Source of the DNA: Myxococcales bacterium
Lineage (GTDB): Bacteria > Myxococcota_A > Polyangia > Nannocystales > Nannocystaceae
Length of the DNA stretch: 64,000 nt
Assembly (NCBI GenBank): GCA_020633335.1
Contig: JACKDU010000007.1
Span: 246,001 to 310,000, forward strand
Reading direction: 5' to 3'
Shown here: piece after piece, positions 47,164 to 55,839 of the stretch
Layout: every line of letters begins with the position of its first letter
Numbering within the stretch: position 1 is the stretch's first letter
The notes under the pieces: generated by a model
Told to the model about the DNA's origin: nothing
What the model saw: only the letters and a program-made list of their open reading frames with translations
Databases searched by the model: none
Program-made: the position numbers and the translations under genes

Positions 47164-48306
47164 TCAGGTCGGCGCCGCCTCTTCGTCGGAGCGCGGGCCG
47201 TCTTCGTCGCCCGGGAGCTCGGGGGCAGGCGCCGGGACGATCGCCGCCAGCTCCTTCGGCCAGGCTGACCGAAAGGTCATCCTCTCGCCGCTCGCGGGGT
47301 GGGCGAGCGAGAGCGAGAGCGCGTGGAGGGCGTGGCGGCGGAGGCCGAGCTCGTCGCCGAGCTCGTCGAGGGTGCGGCGGCCCTCGGCGACGTCGAGGAA
47401 GGCGCTCTCGTCGACCCCGTAGAGCTTGTCGCCGATCACCGGGTGGCCGATGAGCGCGAGGTGGACGCGGATCTGGTGCTGGCGTCCAGTGTAGGGGAGC
47501 GCCTCGACGAGGGTGACCGGCGCCCCCCGGAAGGTGCCGGCGGCGAGCGGGCGGATCGCCGTGCGGGCGACCATGCCGCCGTCGTCGAGCGCGCGCGCGC
47601 CCATCTTCACGCGGATCGCCGAGCCGAGCGCAGGCCCGAGCGGGATCTCGATCGACTGGGCCGCGACGACCTCGCCGTGGACGATCGCCCAGTAGCGCTT
47701 GTGGACCTCGCGGCTGAGGAAGGCGCGCTTGATCACCGTGCCCGAGCCGCGGCGGCGGCCGAGCACGAGGACGCCCGAGGTCTCGCGGTCGAGGCGGTGG
47801 GCGAGCTCCCAGCCGTGCCCCGGGCCGAGGCGGGTCCGCAGGAGGTGGGTGAGCGTGTGGCGGTGGTAGCTCGCCGACGGGTGCACCGGCAGCCCCGCCG
47901 GCTTGTCGAGGATGAGGAGGTGCTCGTCCTCGAAGATCACCCCGTAGTCGAGGACGACCGCGGGCTCCCGCGGGGCCGGCCGCTCGATGATCAGGCGCTG
48001 GCCGACGCGCACGCGGATCGACGGGCGCACGAGGAGGCGTCCGCTCTCGGCGCAGCGGACCTTGCCGGCGCCGACGATCGCCTGGATCCGGGTCCGCGAG
48101 AGGCGGACGATCCGCGAGGCGATGAAGCGATCGAGGCGGAGGCCTGCGCGGGCGGCGTCGACCTCCAGCGGGATCTCGATGATCTCGCCGACGTCGGCCT
48201 CGACCTCGACCTCGGCGTCGTCGGCGTCGTCGGCGGCGTCGTCCTCCGGAGGGCCCTCGGCGAGCGCCGCGTCGACCTCGGGGTCGCTCTCTGGCCCGTC
48301 GCTCAT
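47164..48306 (-). CDS. RluA family pseudouridine synthase
   Basis: 380 aa. An acidic N-terminal extension (about residues 1-45) precedes an S4 RNA-binding domain (RLDRFIASRIVRLSRTRIQAIVGAGKVR). The catalytic domain has LPVHPSASYHRHTLTHLLR, the core HRLDRETSGVLVLGR (active-site Asp in HRLDRETSG) and GRQHQIRVHLALIGHPVIGDKLYG. It isomerises uridines in rRNA or tRNA; the exact site is not predictable. ATG 48306 is shared by a promoter region (48332-48340) with the divergent gene. Confidence 0.9.
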   Translation of the reverse strand: MSDGPESDPEVDAALAEGPPEDDAADDADDAEVEVEADVGEIIEIPLEVDAARAGLRLDRFIASRIVRLSRTRIQAIVGAGKVRCAESGRLLVRPSIRVRVGQRLIIERPAPREPAVVLDYGVIFEDEHLLILDKPAGLPVHPSASYHRHTLTHLLRTRLGPGHGWELAHRLDRETSGVLVLGRRRGSGTVIKRAFLSREVHKRYWAIVHGEVVAAQSIEIPLGPALGSAIRVKMGARALDDGGMVARTAIRPLAAGTFRGAPVTLVEALPYTGRQHQIRVHLALIGHPVIGDKLYGVDESAFLDVAEGRRTLDELGDELGLRRHALHALSLSLAHPASGERMTFRSAWPKELAAIVPAPAPELPGDEDGPRSDEEAAPT

Positions 48307-48331
48307 CCCTGGGATCCCGCCATCGCCCACG

Positions 48332-48340
48332 TGCTATAAC
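48332..48340 (+). promoter_or_regulatory. Extended -10 box TGC-TATAAC in a divergent gap
   Basis: The hexamer TATAAC (48335-48340) points at ATG 48350 (predicted start 48347). The complement TTATAGCAC may serve the divergent RluA gene, so one palindromic -10 region drives both. Confidence 0.5.
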
Positions 48341-48349
48341 CCGACGGCC

Positions 48350-48946
48350 ATGAGCACGGAAACTCCGTCAGCACCCCAGGAAGAGGTCGGTAGCCCGCTC
48401 CCCGCGATCGTCGCAGGGGTCGCGATCCTCGGCGTCGCCGCCTTCCTTATCTTTGGGTCCGGCGACTCGTCGACGACCGCGACCGAGCAGGGGTCTGCGC
48501 CCGCGAGCCAGGCGGCCGCCTCGGATCGCGCGGAGGCACGCGTCCACAGCGGCAAGGTCCGGGGCGGCGTCGAGGCGCGCGCGGCCGATCAGGCCGCCGG
48601 CCGGCGCGACGAGGGCGGCGGCGGCGGCGAGGTCCGCCGCAACCCGCGGCTCGGGGCCCCGGTCGAGGGGATGACGATGGCCCCGCCCACCCCGAAGGAG
48701 CCGCCGACCTTCGCGACCAAGGCCGAGGAGATCACCTACTACGAGAAGGTCCTCAGCAACGAGGTCGCGCTCCTCGACAAGCGCGCGCAGTTCGTCGAGC
48801 GCACCAAGGCGAACGTCGACAAGGCGCGGACCAACGAGGAGCGCGAGGTCGCCGAGAGCCGCCTCAAGATCGTCGAGAAGAACTACGACGATCAGCTCAA
48901 GGCGGTCGAGGCGGCCAAGCGCAAGCTCTCGGAGCTCCGGGGCTAG
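48350..48946 (+). CDS. Membrane-anchored coiled-coil protein
   Basis: 198 aa. One membrane helix (AIVAGVAILGVAAFLIFG) near the N-terminus is followed by a low-complexity Gly/Ala/Arg region and a C-terminal coiled coil (ITYYEKVLSNEVALLDKRAQFVERTKANVDKARTNEEREVAESRLKIVEKNYDDQLKAVEAAKRKLSELRG). No enzyme motif; likely a scaffold. ATG 48350 lies three bases after a predicted transcription start. Confidence 0.65.
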   Translation: MSTETPSAPQEEVGSPLPAIVAGVAILGVAAFLIFGSGDSSTTATEQGSAPASQAAASDRAEARVHSGKVRGGVEARAADQAAGRRDEGGGGGEVRRNPRLGAPVEGMTMAPPTPKEPPTFATKAEEITYYEKVLSNEVALLDKRAQFVERTKANVDKARTNEEREVAESRLKIVEKNYDDQLKAVEAAKRKLSELRG

Positions 48947-48969
48947 CGAGCTTTGGCGACCGGGAGGAG

Positions 48970-49003
48970 GCCCGCGTGGCGACGATGACGTCGCGGCGCG
49001 GGC
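48970..49003. terminator. Bidirectional hairpin between the coiled-coil and dapD genes
   Basis: Outer arms GCCCGCG (48970-48976) and CGCGGGC (48997-49003) flank inner arms GCGACG and CGTCGC with a 4-nt loop, between two convergent stops. No strong U-run. Confidence 0.6.
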
Positions 49004-49039
49004 TTGCTCGTCCTCACCAGACGTGCGGCAGGGACGGCG

Positions 49040-49888
49040 CTAGACCGGCACGGCGAAGTCGCGGAGGGCCTCGTTGAGGCTGGTCCGCTGGTCGGTGCTC
49101 TGCTTGCGCCGGCCGATGATCAGCGCGCAGGCGATCTGGTACTCCCCGCTCGGGAAGCTCTTCGCGCGGCTGCCGGGGACGACGACCGAGCGCGCCGGCA
49201 CCCGCCCGCGGTGGGTGATCGGCTCGGGGCCGGTGACGTCGATGATCGGCGTCGACGCGGTCAGGGTGACGTTGGCGCCGAGGACGACCTCGCGCTCGAG
49301 GTGGACGCCCTCGACGACGATCGCCCGCGAGCCGAGGAAGCAGCCGTCCTCGACGATCACGGGGGTGGCCCCCGGCGGCTCGAGCACGCCGCCGATCCCG
49401 ACCCCGCCCGAGAGGTGGACGTGGCGGCCGATCTGGGCGCAGGAGCCGACGGTCGCCCAGGTGTCGACCATCGTCCCGCCGCCGACCCAGGCGCCGATGT
49501 TGACATAGCTCGGCATCAGCACCGCCCCGGACTCGATGTAGGCGCCGTAGCGGGCGGTCGCCGGCGGGACCACGCGGACGCCAGCCGCCTCCCAGCCGCG
49601 CTTGAGCGGGATCTTGTCGAAGTACTCGAAGGGGCCGACCTCGATCGTCTCGAGGCGCTGGGTCGCGAAGTAGAGGAGGATCGCCTCCTTCACCCAGGGG
49701 TGGACCGTCCAGACGCCGTCGGGCTCGCTCGGCGGTGTCGCCACCCGGATCGCGCCGCGGTCGAGGAGCGCGATCGCCTCGGCGATCGCCGCCTGCACCT
49801 CGACGTCGGCGAGGCGCGAGCGATCGGCGAAGGCCGCCGAGATCAGCGGCGCGAGGCGGGCGGTGTCGTCTCCGGGGGCAGAGCGCAT
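49040..49888 (-). CDS. dapD: Tetrahydrodipicolinate N-succinyltransferase
   Basis: 282 aa. A helical N-terminal region (AIAEAIALLDRGAIRVA, EAILLYFATQRLE) precedes the left-handed beta-helix with YGAYIESGAVLMPSYVNIGAWVGGGTMVDTWATVGSCAQIGRHVHLSGGVGIGGVLEPP. The C-terminal SLNEALRDFAV is typical of DapD. It makes N-succinyl-amino-oxopimelate for diaminopimelate and lysine synthesis, using succinyl-CoA. ATG 49888 was chosen; an extension to 49969 is Arg/Pro-rich. No other dap gene adjoins. Confidence 0.95.
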   Translation of the reverse strand: MRSAPGDDTARLAPLISAAFADRSRLADVEVQAAIAEAIALLDRGAIRVATPPSEPDGVWTVHPWVKEAILLYFATQRLETIEVGPFEYFDKIPLKRGWEAAGVRVVPPATARYGAYIESGAVLMPSYVNIGAWVGGGTMVDTWATVGSCAQIGRHVHLSGGVGIGGVLEPPGATPVIVEDGCFLGSRAIVVEGVHLEREVVLGANVTLTASTPIIDVTGPEPITHRGRVPARSVVVPGSRAKSFPSGEYQIACALIIGRRKQSTDQRTSLNEALRDFAVPV

Positions 49889-50111
49889 GGCCCGGGGGAT
49901 CGCACGAGGCGGCGGCAGGCGCAAGCCCGCGCGGGGAGGCTTCTGGCGGAGCGGCGAAAGATCCCCCACGACCCCGAGCGTGCCCGGCGATGTTGCCCGC
50001 GACGCGGCTGTGAGGCGGCGATTCCGCTGGCCCGTCGCCCCTGCGAGGTCTCGCCCGACCGTGCTGCGGACTTGTCAGCGCCCCGCGAGGTCGCGCGTGG
50101 CCCGCGTGGGC

Positions 50112-50678
50112 TCACTCGCCCGCGGGTACCTGGTCGACCTCGCCGAAGAGCACCGTCACCTCGACCGTCCGGCCGCCGTCGACGTTGACCCGCACCTGCG
50201 CCGAGTCGCAGCCGTCGGCGAGGCGGAGGGTGCGATCGGGGAGCTCGATCTCGAGGAGGCCCGGCGGCTCGCGGGTGAGGCCGAGGCGCGCCTTGCCGCC
50301 GCTCCAGGTCATCGTCCGGGGTCGGCCCTCGAGGTCGCTGCCCTCGGGCAGCGGGACCGCGTGGACCGGTGTCCGGTGCTCCTGGAGGTAGGTGATGTAG
50401 TAGTAGCCGGCGGCGATCGCCGCGACCGTGGCGACCGCGAAGCCGACGGCGAGGAGCGAGCGCATCCGCCCCGCCGCTCGGTAGCCGCCGAGGCGTCCGA
50501 GGTGGAAGTCGGTCTCCGGCGGATCTGCGAGGAGCTCGTCGTCGCGGGCGTTGGGGTCGCGCGCGGCCTCGACGGGGCGCGCGTCGCCCACGTCGCCCGC
50601 GCTCGCGTCATCGTCGTTCGGCGCCTGGTCGCCCTCGCTCACCGGACGATCCAACCACGGGTGGCGACGATCCGCCAC
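50112..50678 (-). CDS. Single-span membrane protein of unknown function
   Basis: 188 aa. A polar, Asp-rich cytoplasmic N-terminus (about residues 1-70) precedes one membrane helix (SLLAVGFAVATVAAIAAGYYYITYL) and an extracytoplasmic all-beta C-terminus rich in Gly/Asp/Arg (about residues 105-188). The family is not recognised. Start options are GTG 50678 and GTG 50639. It is the third gene of the leftward cyclase-monooxygenase group, 26 nt after the monooxygenase stop, so it may belong to that operon. Confidence 0.6.
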   Translation of the reverse strand: MADRRHPWLDRPVSEGDQAPNDDDASAGDVGDARPVEAARDPNARDDELLADPPETDFHLGRLGGYRAAGRMRSLLAVGFAVATVAAIAAGYYYITYLQEHRTPVHAVPLPEGSDLEGRPRTMTWSGGKARLGLTREPPGLLEIELPDRTLRLADGCDSAQVRVNVDGGRTVEVTVLFGEVDQVPAGE

Positions 50679-50703
50679 CCCGTCAGCGAGTCCGCGGGAC
50701 CAG

Positions 50704-52161
50704 CTAGTCCCGCGGCAGCCAGGCCGGCCGGACCTGGGCCCACATCACGTCGGCGACCAGCCCGAGCTTGGTGGTGGCGAGGCCGACCGCGCCGCGGACC
50801 TGGCGGAGGCGATCGCGGACCGGGAAGTGCTGGGCGTGGCGCGGGACCAGCGAGGTCTCGAGCGCGTGGCGGGCGGTCTTGAGGTACTCGCTGAGGAAGA
50901 CCCGCGGCCGCCCCTCGGCGCAGGAGAGGAGCGCCATCGACCGCCGGCGGGCCTCGGGGCCGCTCTCCCAGTACTCGAAGAGCGCGCGTTGGATCGCCCG
51001 CGCGCCCTCGTTGCCCCCGCGGAAGGCCTCGTAGATCGCGTCGGCGAGCGCCTGCCGGGTCGGCACGTAGCGGTCGTGCTCGTTGCGGTAGCGCCGGAGG
51101 TTGGCGCTCGTCAGCCAGGGCTCGCCCTCGGGGGCGCGGGCCCGGCGGCGCGCCTCCTCGCCGAGGGTCTCGGCGTCGCGCAGCCCCATCGTCATCCCGC
51201 TCGCGGTGATCGGGTGGGAGCAGCCGGCCGCGTCGCCCACAAGCGCGACCCCGGGGAAGGCGGCCCGCGGCGCCGGCAGGTTGACGGTCGGCGCCATCTC
51301 GAGGTGCCCGCGGTGGCCGAGGATCGCCGCCGCCGCCTGCTCGGCGAGCGCCGAGGGCAGGAAGGGGATGAAGGCGTCGAAGAGGAAGTCGGCGAGGCGC
51401 GCCCCCTTCGCTGGCAGCGAGTGGGGGAGGTCCATCGTCATCCGGAAGAGGGTGCGGCCGTCCTCCTCGCGGGCGATCGGATAGACCAGCACCGGCCCCC
51501 AGGCGCCGAGGATCACGTTGGCGAAGCTCGGGAGGCCGACCGCCGCGTCGCGGATCTCGATGCCGACGGTGAAGCCGATCGTCTGGCGCTCGTCGGGGAG
51601 GCCGAGGAGCTTGCGGACCGCGCTCGCCTTGCCGTCGGCGCCGATCAGGAGGTCGGTGAGGATCGTCCGCGGCCCCTCGTCGCCCTCGAGCACCACCCCG
51701 CGGATCGCCCCCTCGTCGCCGCGGAGGAGCTCCTTGATCACGAAGCCCTCCCAGAGGTCGACCTGCGGCTCCTCGCGGATCACCGCGCGCATCACCCGGA
51801 CCAGGGTCTTGTGGTGGACGGCGATCCCGCGCGGCCGCTGGCCGCGGATCTCGGCGTAGGGGAGCTCGACGTAGCGGCCGTCGGCCCGCTCGAGGACCGT
51901 GAAGCCGTCGACGTCGACCGCGCCGGCGGCCATCAGCGGCCCGTAGAAGCCGAGGTCCTCGAGGATCTGGGCGCCGCGCGGGTGGATGTACTCGCCGGCG
52001 AAGCGCGGCGAGACCCCGCGGTGGCGGTCGATCACCAGGATCCGCCGGCGGCGCTCGGGGTCGGCCATCGTCAGGGCGCGGGCGGTCGCGCAGCCGGCCA
52101 TGCCGGCGCCGATGATCACGGCGTCATAGCGCTCGGGGGATCGCTTGCTGGGGGTGCTCAT
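50704..52161 (-). CDS. FAD-dependent monooxygenase, squalene-epoxidase-like
   Basis: 485 aa. An N-terminal Rossmann loop VIIGAGMAGCATARAL (residues 15-30) binds FAD, GADGKASAVRKLLG (174-187) is the DG motif, and GDAAGCSHPITASGMTMGLRDA (309-330) is the FAD-phosphate/isoalloxazine motif. The wording GDA..HP(L/I)T..GMT-GL-D is that of squalene epoxidases and related flavoprotein monooxygenases. It should use O2 and NAD(P)H to add an epoxide or hydroxyl to a lipid or polyene. It starts 46 nt after the stop of a squalene/oxidosqualene-cyclase homologue, so the two likely act in sequence. GAGGAG precedes ATG 52161. Confidence 0.85.
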   Translation of the reverse strand: MSTPSKRSPERYDAVIIGAGMAGCATARALTMADPERRRRILVIDRHRGVSPRFAGEYIHPRGAQILEDLGFYGPLMAAGAVDVDGFTVLERADGRYVELPYAEIRGQRPRGIAVHHKTLVRVMRAVIREEPQVDLWEGFVIKELLRGDEGAIRGVVLEGDEGPRTILTDLLIGADGKASAVRKLLGLPDERQTIGFTVGIEIRDAAVGLPSFANVILGAWGPVLVYPIAREEDGRTLFRMTMDLPHSLPAKGARLADFLFDAFIPFLPSALAEQAAAAILGHRGHLEMAPTVNLPAPRAAFPGVALVGDAAGCSHPITASGMTMGLRDAETLGEEARRRARAPEGEPWLTSANLRRYRNEHDRYVPTRQALADAIYEAFRGGNEGARAIQRALFEYWESGPEARRRSMALLSCAEGRPRVFLSEYLKTARHALETSLVPRHAQHFPVRDRLRQVRGAVGLATTKLGLVADVMWAQVRPAWLPRD

Positions 52162-52207
52162 CGGCGGCTCCTCATATGTCCAAGAGTACAGGTTGAAGCT
52201 CGGGGGA

Positions 52208-54067
52208 TCAGAGCTCGCCGCCGCGCTCGGCGAAGGCGCGGAGGGCGAGGGCGGCGTCGCGGATCCCGGCGGAGGGGTCGTAGACGCAGGGGCTGAAGCC
52301 GTGGCCGGCGATCGTCGCGCCCGGGAGCGCGTCGCCCTCGCCCTCGATCCGACCGACGAGGTGGCGGGCGGCCCGGACCGCCTGGACGCAGGGGCGGCCC
52401 TCGAGGGCGATCAGCGCCTCGAGCGCGTCGGCGGTCGCGGTCACCGTCCCGAAGGAGCCGTCCTCGCGCTGGCGCCCGCGGAGGTGGCGCTCGACCGCCC
52501 GCCGGAGCGGCTGGTCGGGGGCGCAGAGGTCGGCGGCGCAGCGGCCGAGGGCCGCGAGGGTCTCGACCGAGTCGCGGCTAATGTCCCGTTCGACATGTCC
52601 CTCAAGCCAGCGCATCGTGCGGGCGACCCGATCGTCGTCGGCCCGCCAGCCCATCCGCGCGAGCTGGCGGAGGGCGCGGGCGCTCCGCTGGACCCGGGCC
52701 TCGCCGCTTGCGCTCGCGTCGGCCATCAGCTCGGCGTCGCGCCAGGGCGCCTGGGTCATCCACACGTTGGACTCGCCGCGCTCGTAGCGGGCGAAGGTGC
52801 CGTCGGGCTCCTGCATCGCCAGGAGCACCTCGATCGCCCGCCGCATCGCCGCCCACGCGGGCCCGCGCTGGCTCGAGTCCTTGGGCAGCGTCGCCAGGGT
52901 CTCGAGGACCGCGCAGGTCGCGTCGATGTCGAGGTGGTGGCGGGCGCCGGCCTCGCCAGGCCAGCCGCCGACCGCCGCGTTGGTCCGAAACTGCCACTCG
53001 CCGGGCTCGGTGAGCTCCTGGGCGAGGAGCCAGGGGATCGCCCCCTCGTCGCCGCTCGCCGCCCGGGTGAGGCGGGCGATCACCGCCAGCGGCGGGCTGG
53101 TGAGGCCCTGGCCGAGGTGGGGCGGGTCGCTCGCCGACGTCAGCGGCGGCCGGGTGAGGCCGCGGGCGTGCCGGAGGTAGCCGAGGCCGCGGCGGATCCG
53201 CGGGTCGTCGAAGCTCGCGCCGGCGACCCGGAGGGCGAGGAGGCTGAGGAGCGTCGGCCTCGCCGAGAACCACCCGCCGTGGCTCTGCTGGGCGTGGGCG
53301 AGCCAGGTCTGCGCGCGACCGAGGGAGGCCCGCAGGAGCGGCCCGCGGGGCATCTTGCGGAGGATCTTGATCGCCGTGTCGAAGTTCTGGACGAGGTCGC
53401 CGACGAGGCCGTCGCGGGTGATCCGCGGCGGGATCATCTCGCGTCCGCGGGTGAGGAGGAGCGGACGGGCGTCGCTCAGGTGGATCCGGGCGGGCGCGCG
53501 GGTGAGCAGGAGGTAGGGCGTCAGGAGGCCGCGGGCCCACGGGCAGACGCGGCTCGGCGAGAGCACCGAGCTCGGCGGCAGGAGCCAGATCTCGGACGGC
53601 ACCGCCGGCAGCCAACCCCAGGGGATGTGCCCGGCGATCGCCAGCCAGAGGCGGACCGAGAAGCTCGCCCGCTGGGCCCCGCCGAGCTCGTGGACGACCC
53701 GCAGCGCCTTGACCATCCGCTCGCTCGCCGGGTCGTCGCCGGCCTGGACGCAGGCCCACCAGCCGAGGGAGGTCAGCGAGAGGTCGGGGGACTGGGTCTG
53801 GGGATCGAGCCAGGCGCCGCTCGGCTGCTGGCTCGCCCGGATCCAGGCGATGAGCCCGGCGTGCTCGGCCGCGCTGAGGTCGCGGAAGAGGCGGTCGGCG
53901 AGGATCACCTCGCAGGCGACGCCGACGTCGGCGACGCCGACCAGCCAGGGGCGCTCGGGGTCGAGGGCGCGTCGTCGCCACTCGCCCGCGGCCCTCGTCG
54001 CGCTGCGGATCGCCGCCTCGAGGCGGCTCTCGCCTGCCCCATCTGCCACTCTGATTCCGTCAATCAT
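52208..54067 (-). CDS. Squalene/oxidosqualene cyclase-family terpene cyclase
   Basis: 619 aa. It aligns by eye with bacterial squalene-hopene cyclase over most of its length: SVRLWLAIAGHIPWGWLPAVPSEIWLLPP, PWARGLLTPYLLLTR and GEWQFRTNAAVGGW...DIDAT. QW-type repeats include QQPSGAW (80-86) and QREDGSFG (533-540). The catalytic region is D380-I-D382-A383-T384: the middle Asp (the acid that protonates squalene in hopene cyclase and the epoxide in oxidosqualene cyclase) is kept, while the fourth position is Ala instead of Asp. This fits an epoxide-type or altered substrate. Membrane-associated cyclases use such sites to fold polyenes. ATG 54067 was chosen over one 66 nt upstream. Confidence 0.82.
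   Translation of the reverse strand: MIDGIRVADGAGESRLEAAIRSATRAAGEWRRRALDPERPWLVGVADVGVACEVILADRLFRDLSAAEHAGLIAWIRASQQPSGAWLDPQTQSPDLSLTSLGWWACVQAGDDPASERMVKALRVVHELGGAQRASFSVRLWLAIAGHIPWGWLPAVPSEIWLLPPSSVLSPSRVCPWARGLLTPYLLLTRAPARIHLSDARPLLLTRGREMIPPRITRDGLVGDLVQNFDTAIKILRKMPRGPLLRASLGRAQTWLAHAQQSHGGWFSARPTLLSLLALRVAGASFDDPRIRRGLGYLRHARGLTRPPLTSASDPPHLGQGLTSPPLAVIARLTRAASGDEGAIPWLLAQELTEPGEWQFRTNAAVGGWPGEAGARHHLDIDATCAVLETLATLPKDSSQRGPAWAAMRRAIEVLLAMQEPDGTFARYERGESNVWMTQAPWRDAELMADASASGEARVQRSARALRQLARMGWRADDDRVARTMRWLEGHVERDISRDSVETLAALGRCAADLCAPDQPLRRAVERHLRGRQREDGSFGTVTATADALEALIALEGRPCVQAVRAARHLVGRIEGEGDALPGATIAGHGFSPCVYDPSAGIRDAALALRAFAERGGEL
52581..52604. repeat. ATGTC...GACATGTCCC mini-repeat inside the cyclase gene
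   Basis: Arms ATGTC/GACAT with a 6-nt loop, continuing as ATGTCCCTC. In the coding frame (LEGHVERDISR) it brings GGA, CAT, GAA and ATT codons. Confidence 0.5.
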
Positions 54068-54325
54068 CGGATCCTCGGGCCGGCGACGCGATCTCATGCG
54101 AGATCTGCGCGGACCCCTAAAACGCGGCTGCAAGCTACCACGGCCGGGATTTGCACCCGGTGACAGGCGTCACAAGAGGCCGGGGGCCTGCCGCCCCTGG
54201 AGGCGTCGGCGCGCGCTCCGGCGCATCGCTGGGCATGCCCGCCGAAGCGGCGTTCGGCGCCCGCTCGACGGCCCGAAAGCGAAGGGGTCTTGCGACCGCT
54301 GCCCGCGGTTGAGAGACTCCGCTCG

Positions 54326-54946
54326 ATGATCATGACGCGCGCGCGAGCCACCGCCCTGACCGCCCTCGTGGGCGCCGGCCTCCTCTCCTCGGGTTGCAAG
54401 GAGGACCCGGTGCCCGAGACCCACGGCTTCACCTGCGTCGAGGTTCGCCCGGGCAACGCGGCCGGCTCCGACGTCGCCGCGCTCTTCGGCGGGACGACCG
54501 AGATCCGCGTGACGGTCTCCTATCTCGACTGTCTGCAGGACTTCTACGTCAACACCAACACCGCGTACGCCCAGGACGGCGTCGACGGGGCGCCGATCTT
54601 CGAGGAGTGGGCGGACCGCCTCTGCGAGGAGGACATCAGCGGCCGCCTCGAGTGCATGGTCAACAGCATCAACCAGACCCTCTCGACGATGGTCTTCAAC
54701 ATGACCGTCAGCTACACCGGCATCGATCCGCTGAAGATCGAGGGTCGCAAGATCCTGATCGGACCGCTGCCCCTCGAGAGCCTGGCGATGTGCAAGCCCG
54801 ACGTGCGCCTGATCGGCAACAACGCGGTCTCCGGCTACGACGCCGACGGCGCGCTCCTCTGGAGCATCGAGTCCTTCGAGGTCAACCAGGGCCGCGCCGA
54901 TCTCGACGGTCGCGGCTGCATGACGGTCTCCGCGGTCCGCAAGTAG
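54326..54946 (+). CDS. Secreted lipoprotein with six-cysteine domain
   Basis: 206 aa. A lipobox LLSSGC gives the anchor. The body (about residues 30-206) has six further cysteines (FTCVEVRPG, YLDCLQ, DRLCEED, LECMVNS, MCKPDV, GRGCMTV), pointing to three disulphides in an all-beta fold. No family is recognised. It lies at the 5' end of a rightward group with the next lipoprotein (17 bp gap), divergent from the cyclase operon. Start candidates are ATG 54326 and 54332. Confidence 0.75.
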   Translation: MIMTRARATALTALVGAGLLSSGCKEDPVPETHGFTCVEVRPGNAAGSDVAALFGGTTEIRVTVSYLDCLQDFYVNTNTAYAQDGVDGAPIFEEWADRLCEEDISGRLECMVNSINQTLSTMVFNMTVSYTGIDPLKIEGRKILIGPLPLESLAMCKPDVRLIGNNAVSGYDADGALLWSIESFEVNQGRADLDGRGCMTVSAVRK

Positions 54947-54962
54947 CCGCGGGGGTGCGCCG

Positions 54963-55655
54963 GTGTTGAGGTCAGGCGGGCCTTCGTCGCGCGGACGCGC
55001 GGGCGGGCTCGCCTGGCTCGCTCTCAGCCTCGTGGGTCTTTCCGGCTGCGGGACCCAGAGCGTGAGCCGTGAGGAGGCGGCGTCGCCGGCGGCGGGTGAG
55101 GAGGCGGCGCTCGCCTGCGATCCCGAGCCGGAGGGGGCGCTCGCCCGAGTCGAGGACGCGCCCTGCCCGTGGGCGCTGGTGCCCGAGGGTGAGGGTCTCC
55201 GCCTGCGCTCGCGCGCGCCCGGCGGCGCGAGCCTCGAGGTGATCCCGCCGGAGGTCTGCGCGCCCGCCTCGCGCTGCCGCTACGAGGGGGTGGCGAGCGC
55301 CCTCGGCCCGATCCTCCTGGCGATCGTCGACGGCCCCGAGAGCGAGGTGCCCGTCGATCTCTGGCTTGGCGCGGCCCTCGGCGGCGAGCGCCTGGTCTTC
55401 GCCGAGCTCTGGTGGGGCCCCGCCTCGGTGATCGATCGCACCGAGGTAGGGCCCGCCCACACCCTCGCGCCCGCGATCTGCGAGGGGCGCCTGGTCCTGC
55501 GGCCGGAGGGGCGCCTGCCGGAGGCCGAGTCGTCGCCGCCGGCCGAGCTCCTCGCCCAGAGCGGCGTCTACGAGGTCGAGGGGGACGCGCTCGTCCGCCG
55601 CGCGCCGGCGGGCGACGCCAGCCGCTGCGAGGCGCTCGACCTCGGGCTCCCCTGA
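54963..55655 (+). CDS. Secreted lipoprotein, acidic
   Basis: 230 aa from a GTG start. A lipobox GLSGC is followed by an acidic Ala/Gly-rich linker. A globular domain comes next, with paired Cys (ACDPEPEGALARVEDAPCPW, VCAPASRCRYEG) and repeating SxLEVIPPE-type strands. No known family. It follows the six-cysteine lipoprotein by 16 nt, so they are probably one operon and may act together on the cell surface. Confidence 0.65.
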   Translation: MLRSGGPSSRGRAGGLAWLALSLVGLSGCGTQSVSREEAASPAAGEEAALACDPEPEGALARVEDAPCPWALVPEGEGLRLRSRAPGGASLEVIPPEVCAPASRCRYEGVASALGPILLAIVDGPESEVPVDLWLGAALGGERLVFAELWWGPASVIDRTEVGPAHTLAPAICEGRLVLRPEGRLPEAESSPPAELLAQSGVYEVEGDALVRRAPAGDASRCEALDLGLP

Positions 55656-55839
55656 GCGCGCGGACCTCCGCCGCGGCCGCCTCCGCGCTGGCGGGGGCGC
55701 TGGCGGGGCCTGCGAAGATCCCCCTTGGCCGGGCCCATCGCGGTGTTACTCTCAAACGACGGGGACGATCTGGGCGATCACGGTCAGCGCCCAGGGTCGA
55801 TCATGTATTGTTTCGTCCCCAAAGCCTCCGAAGCCTCCG

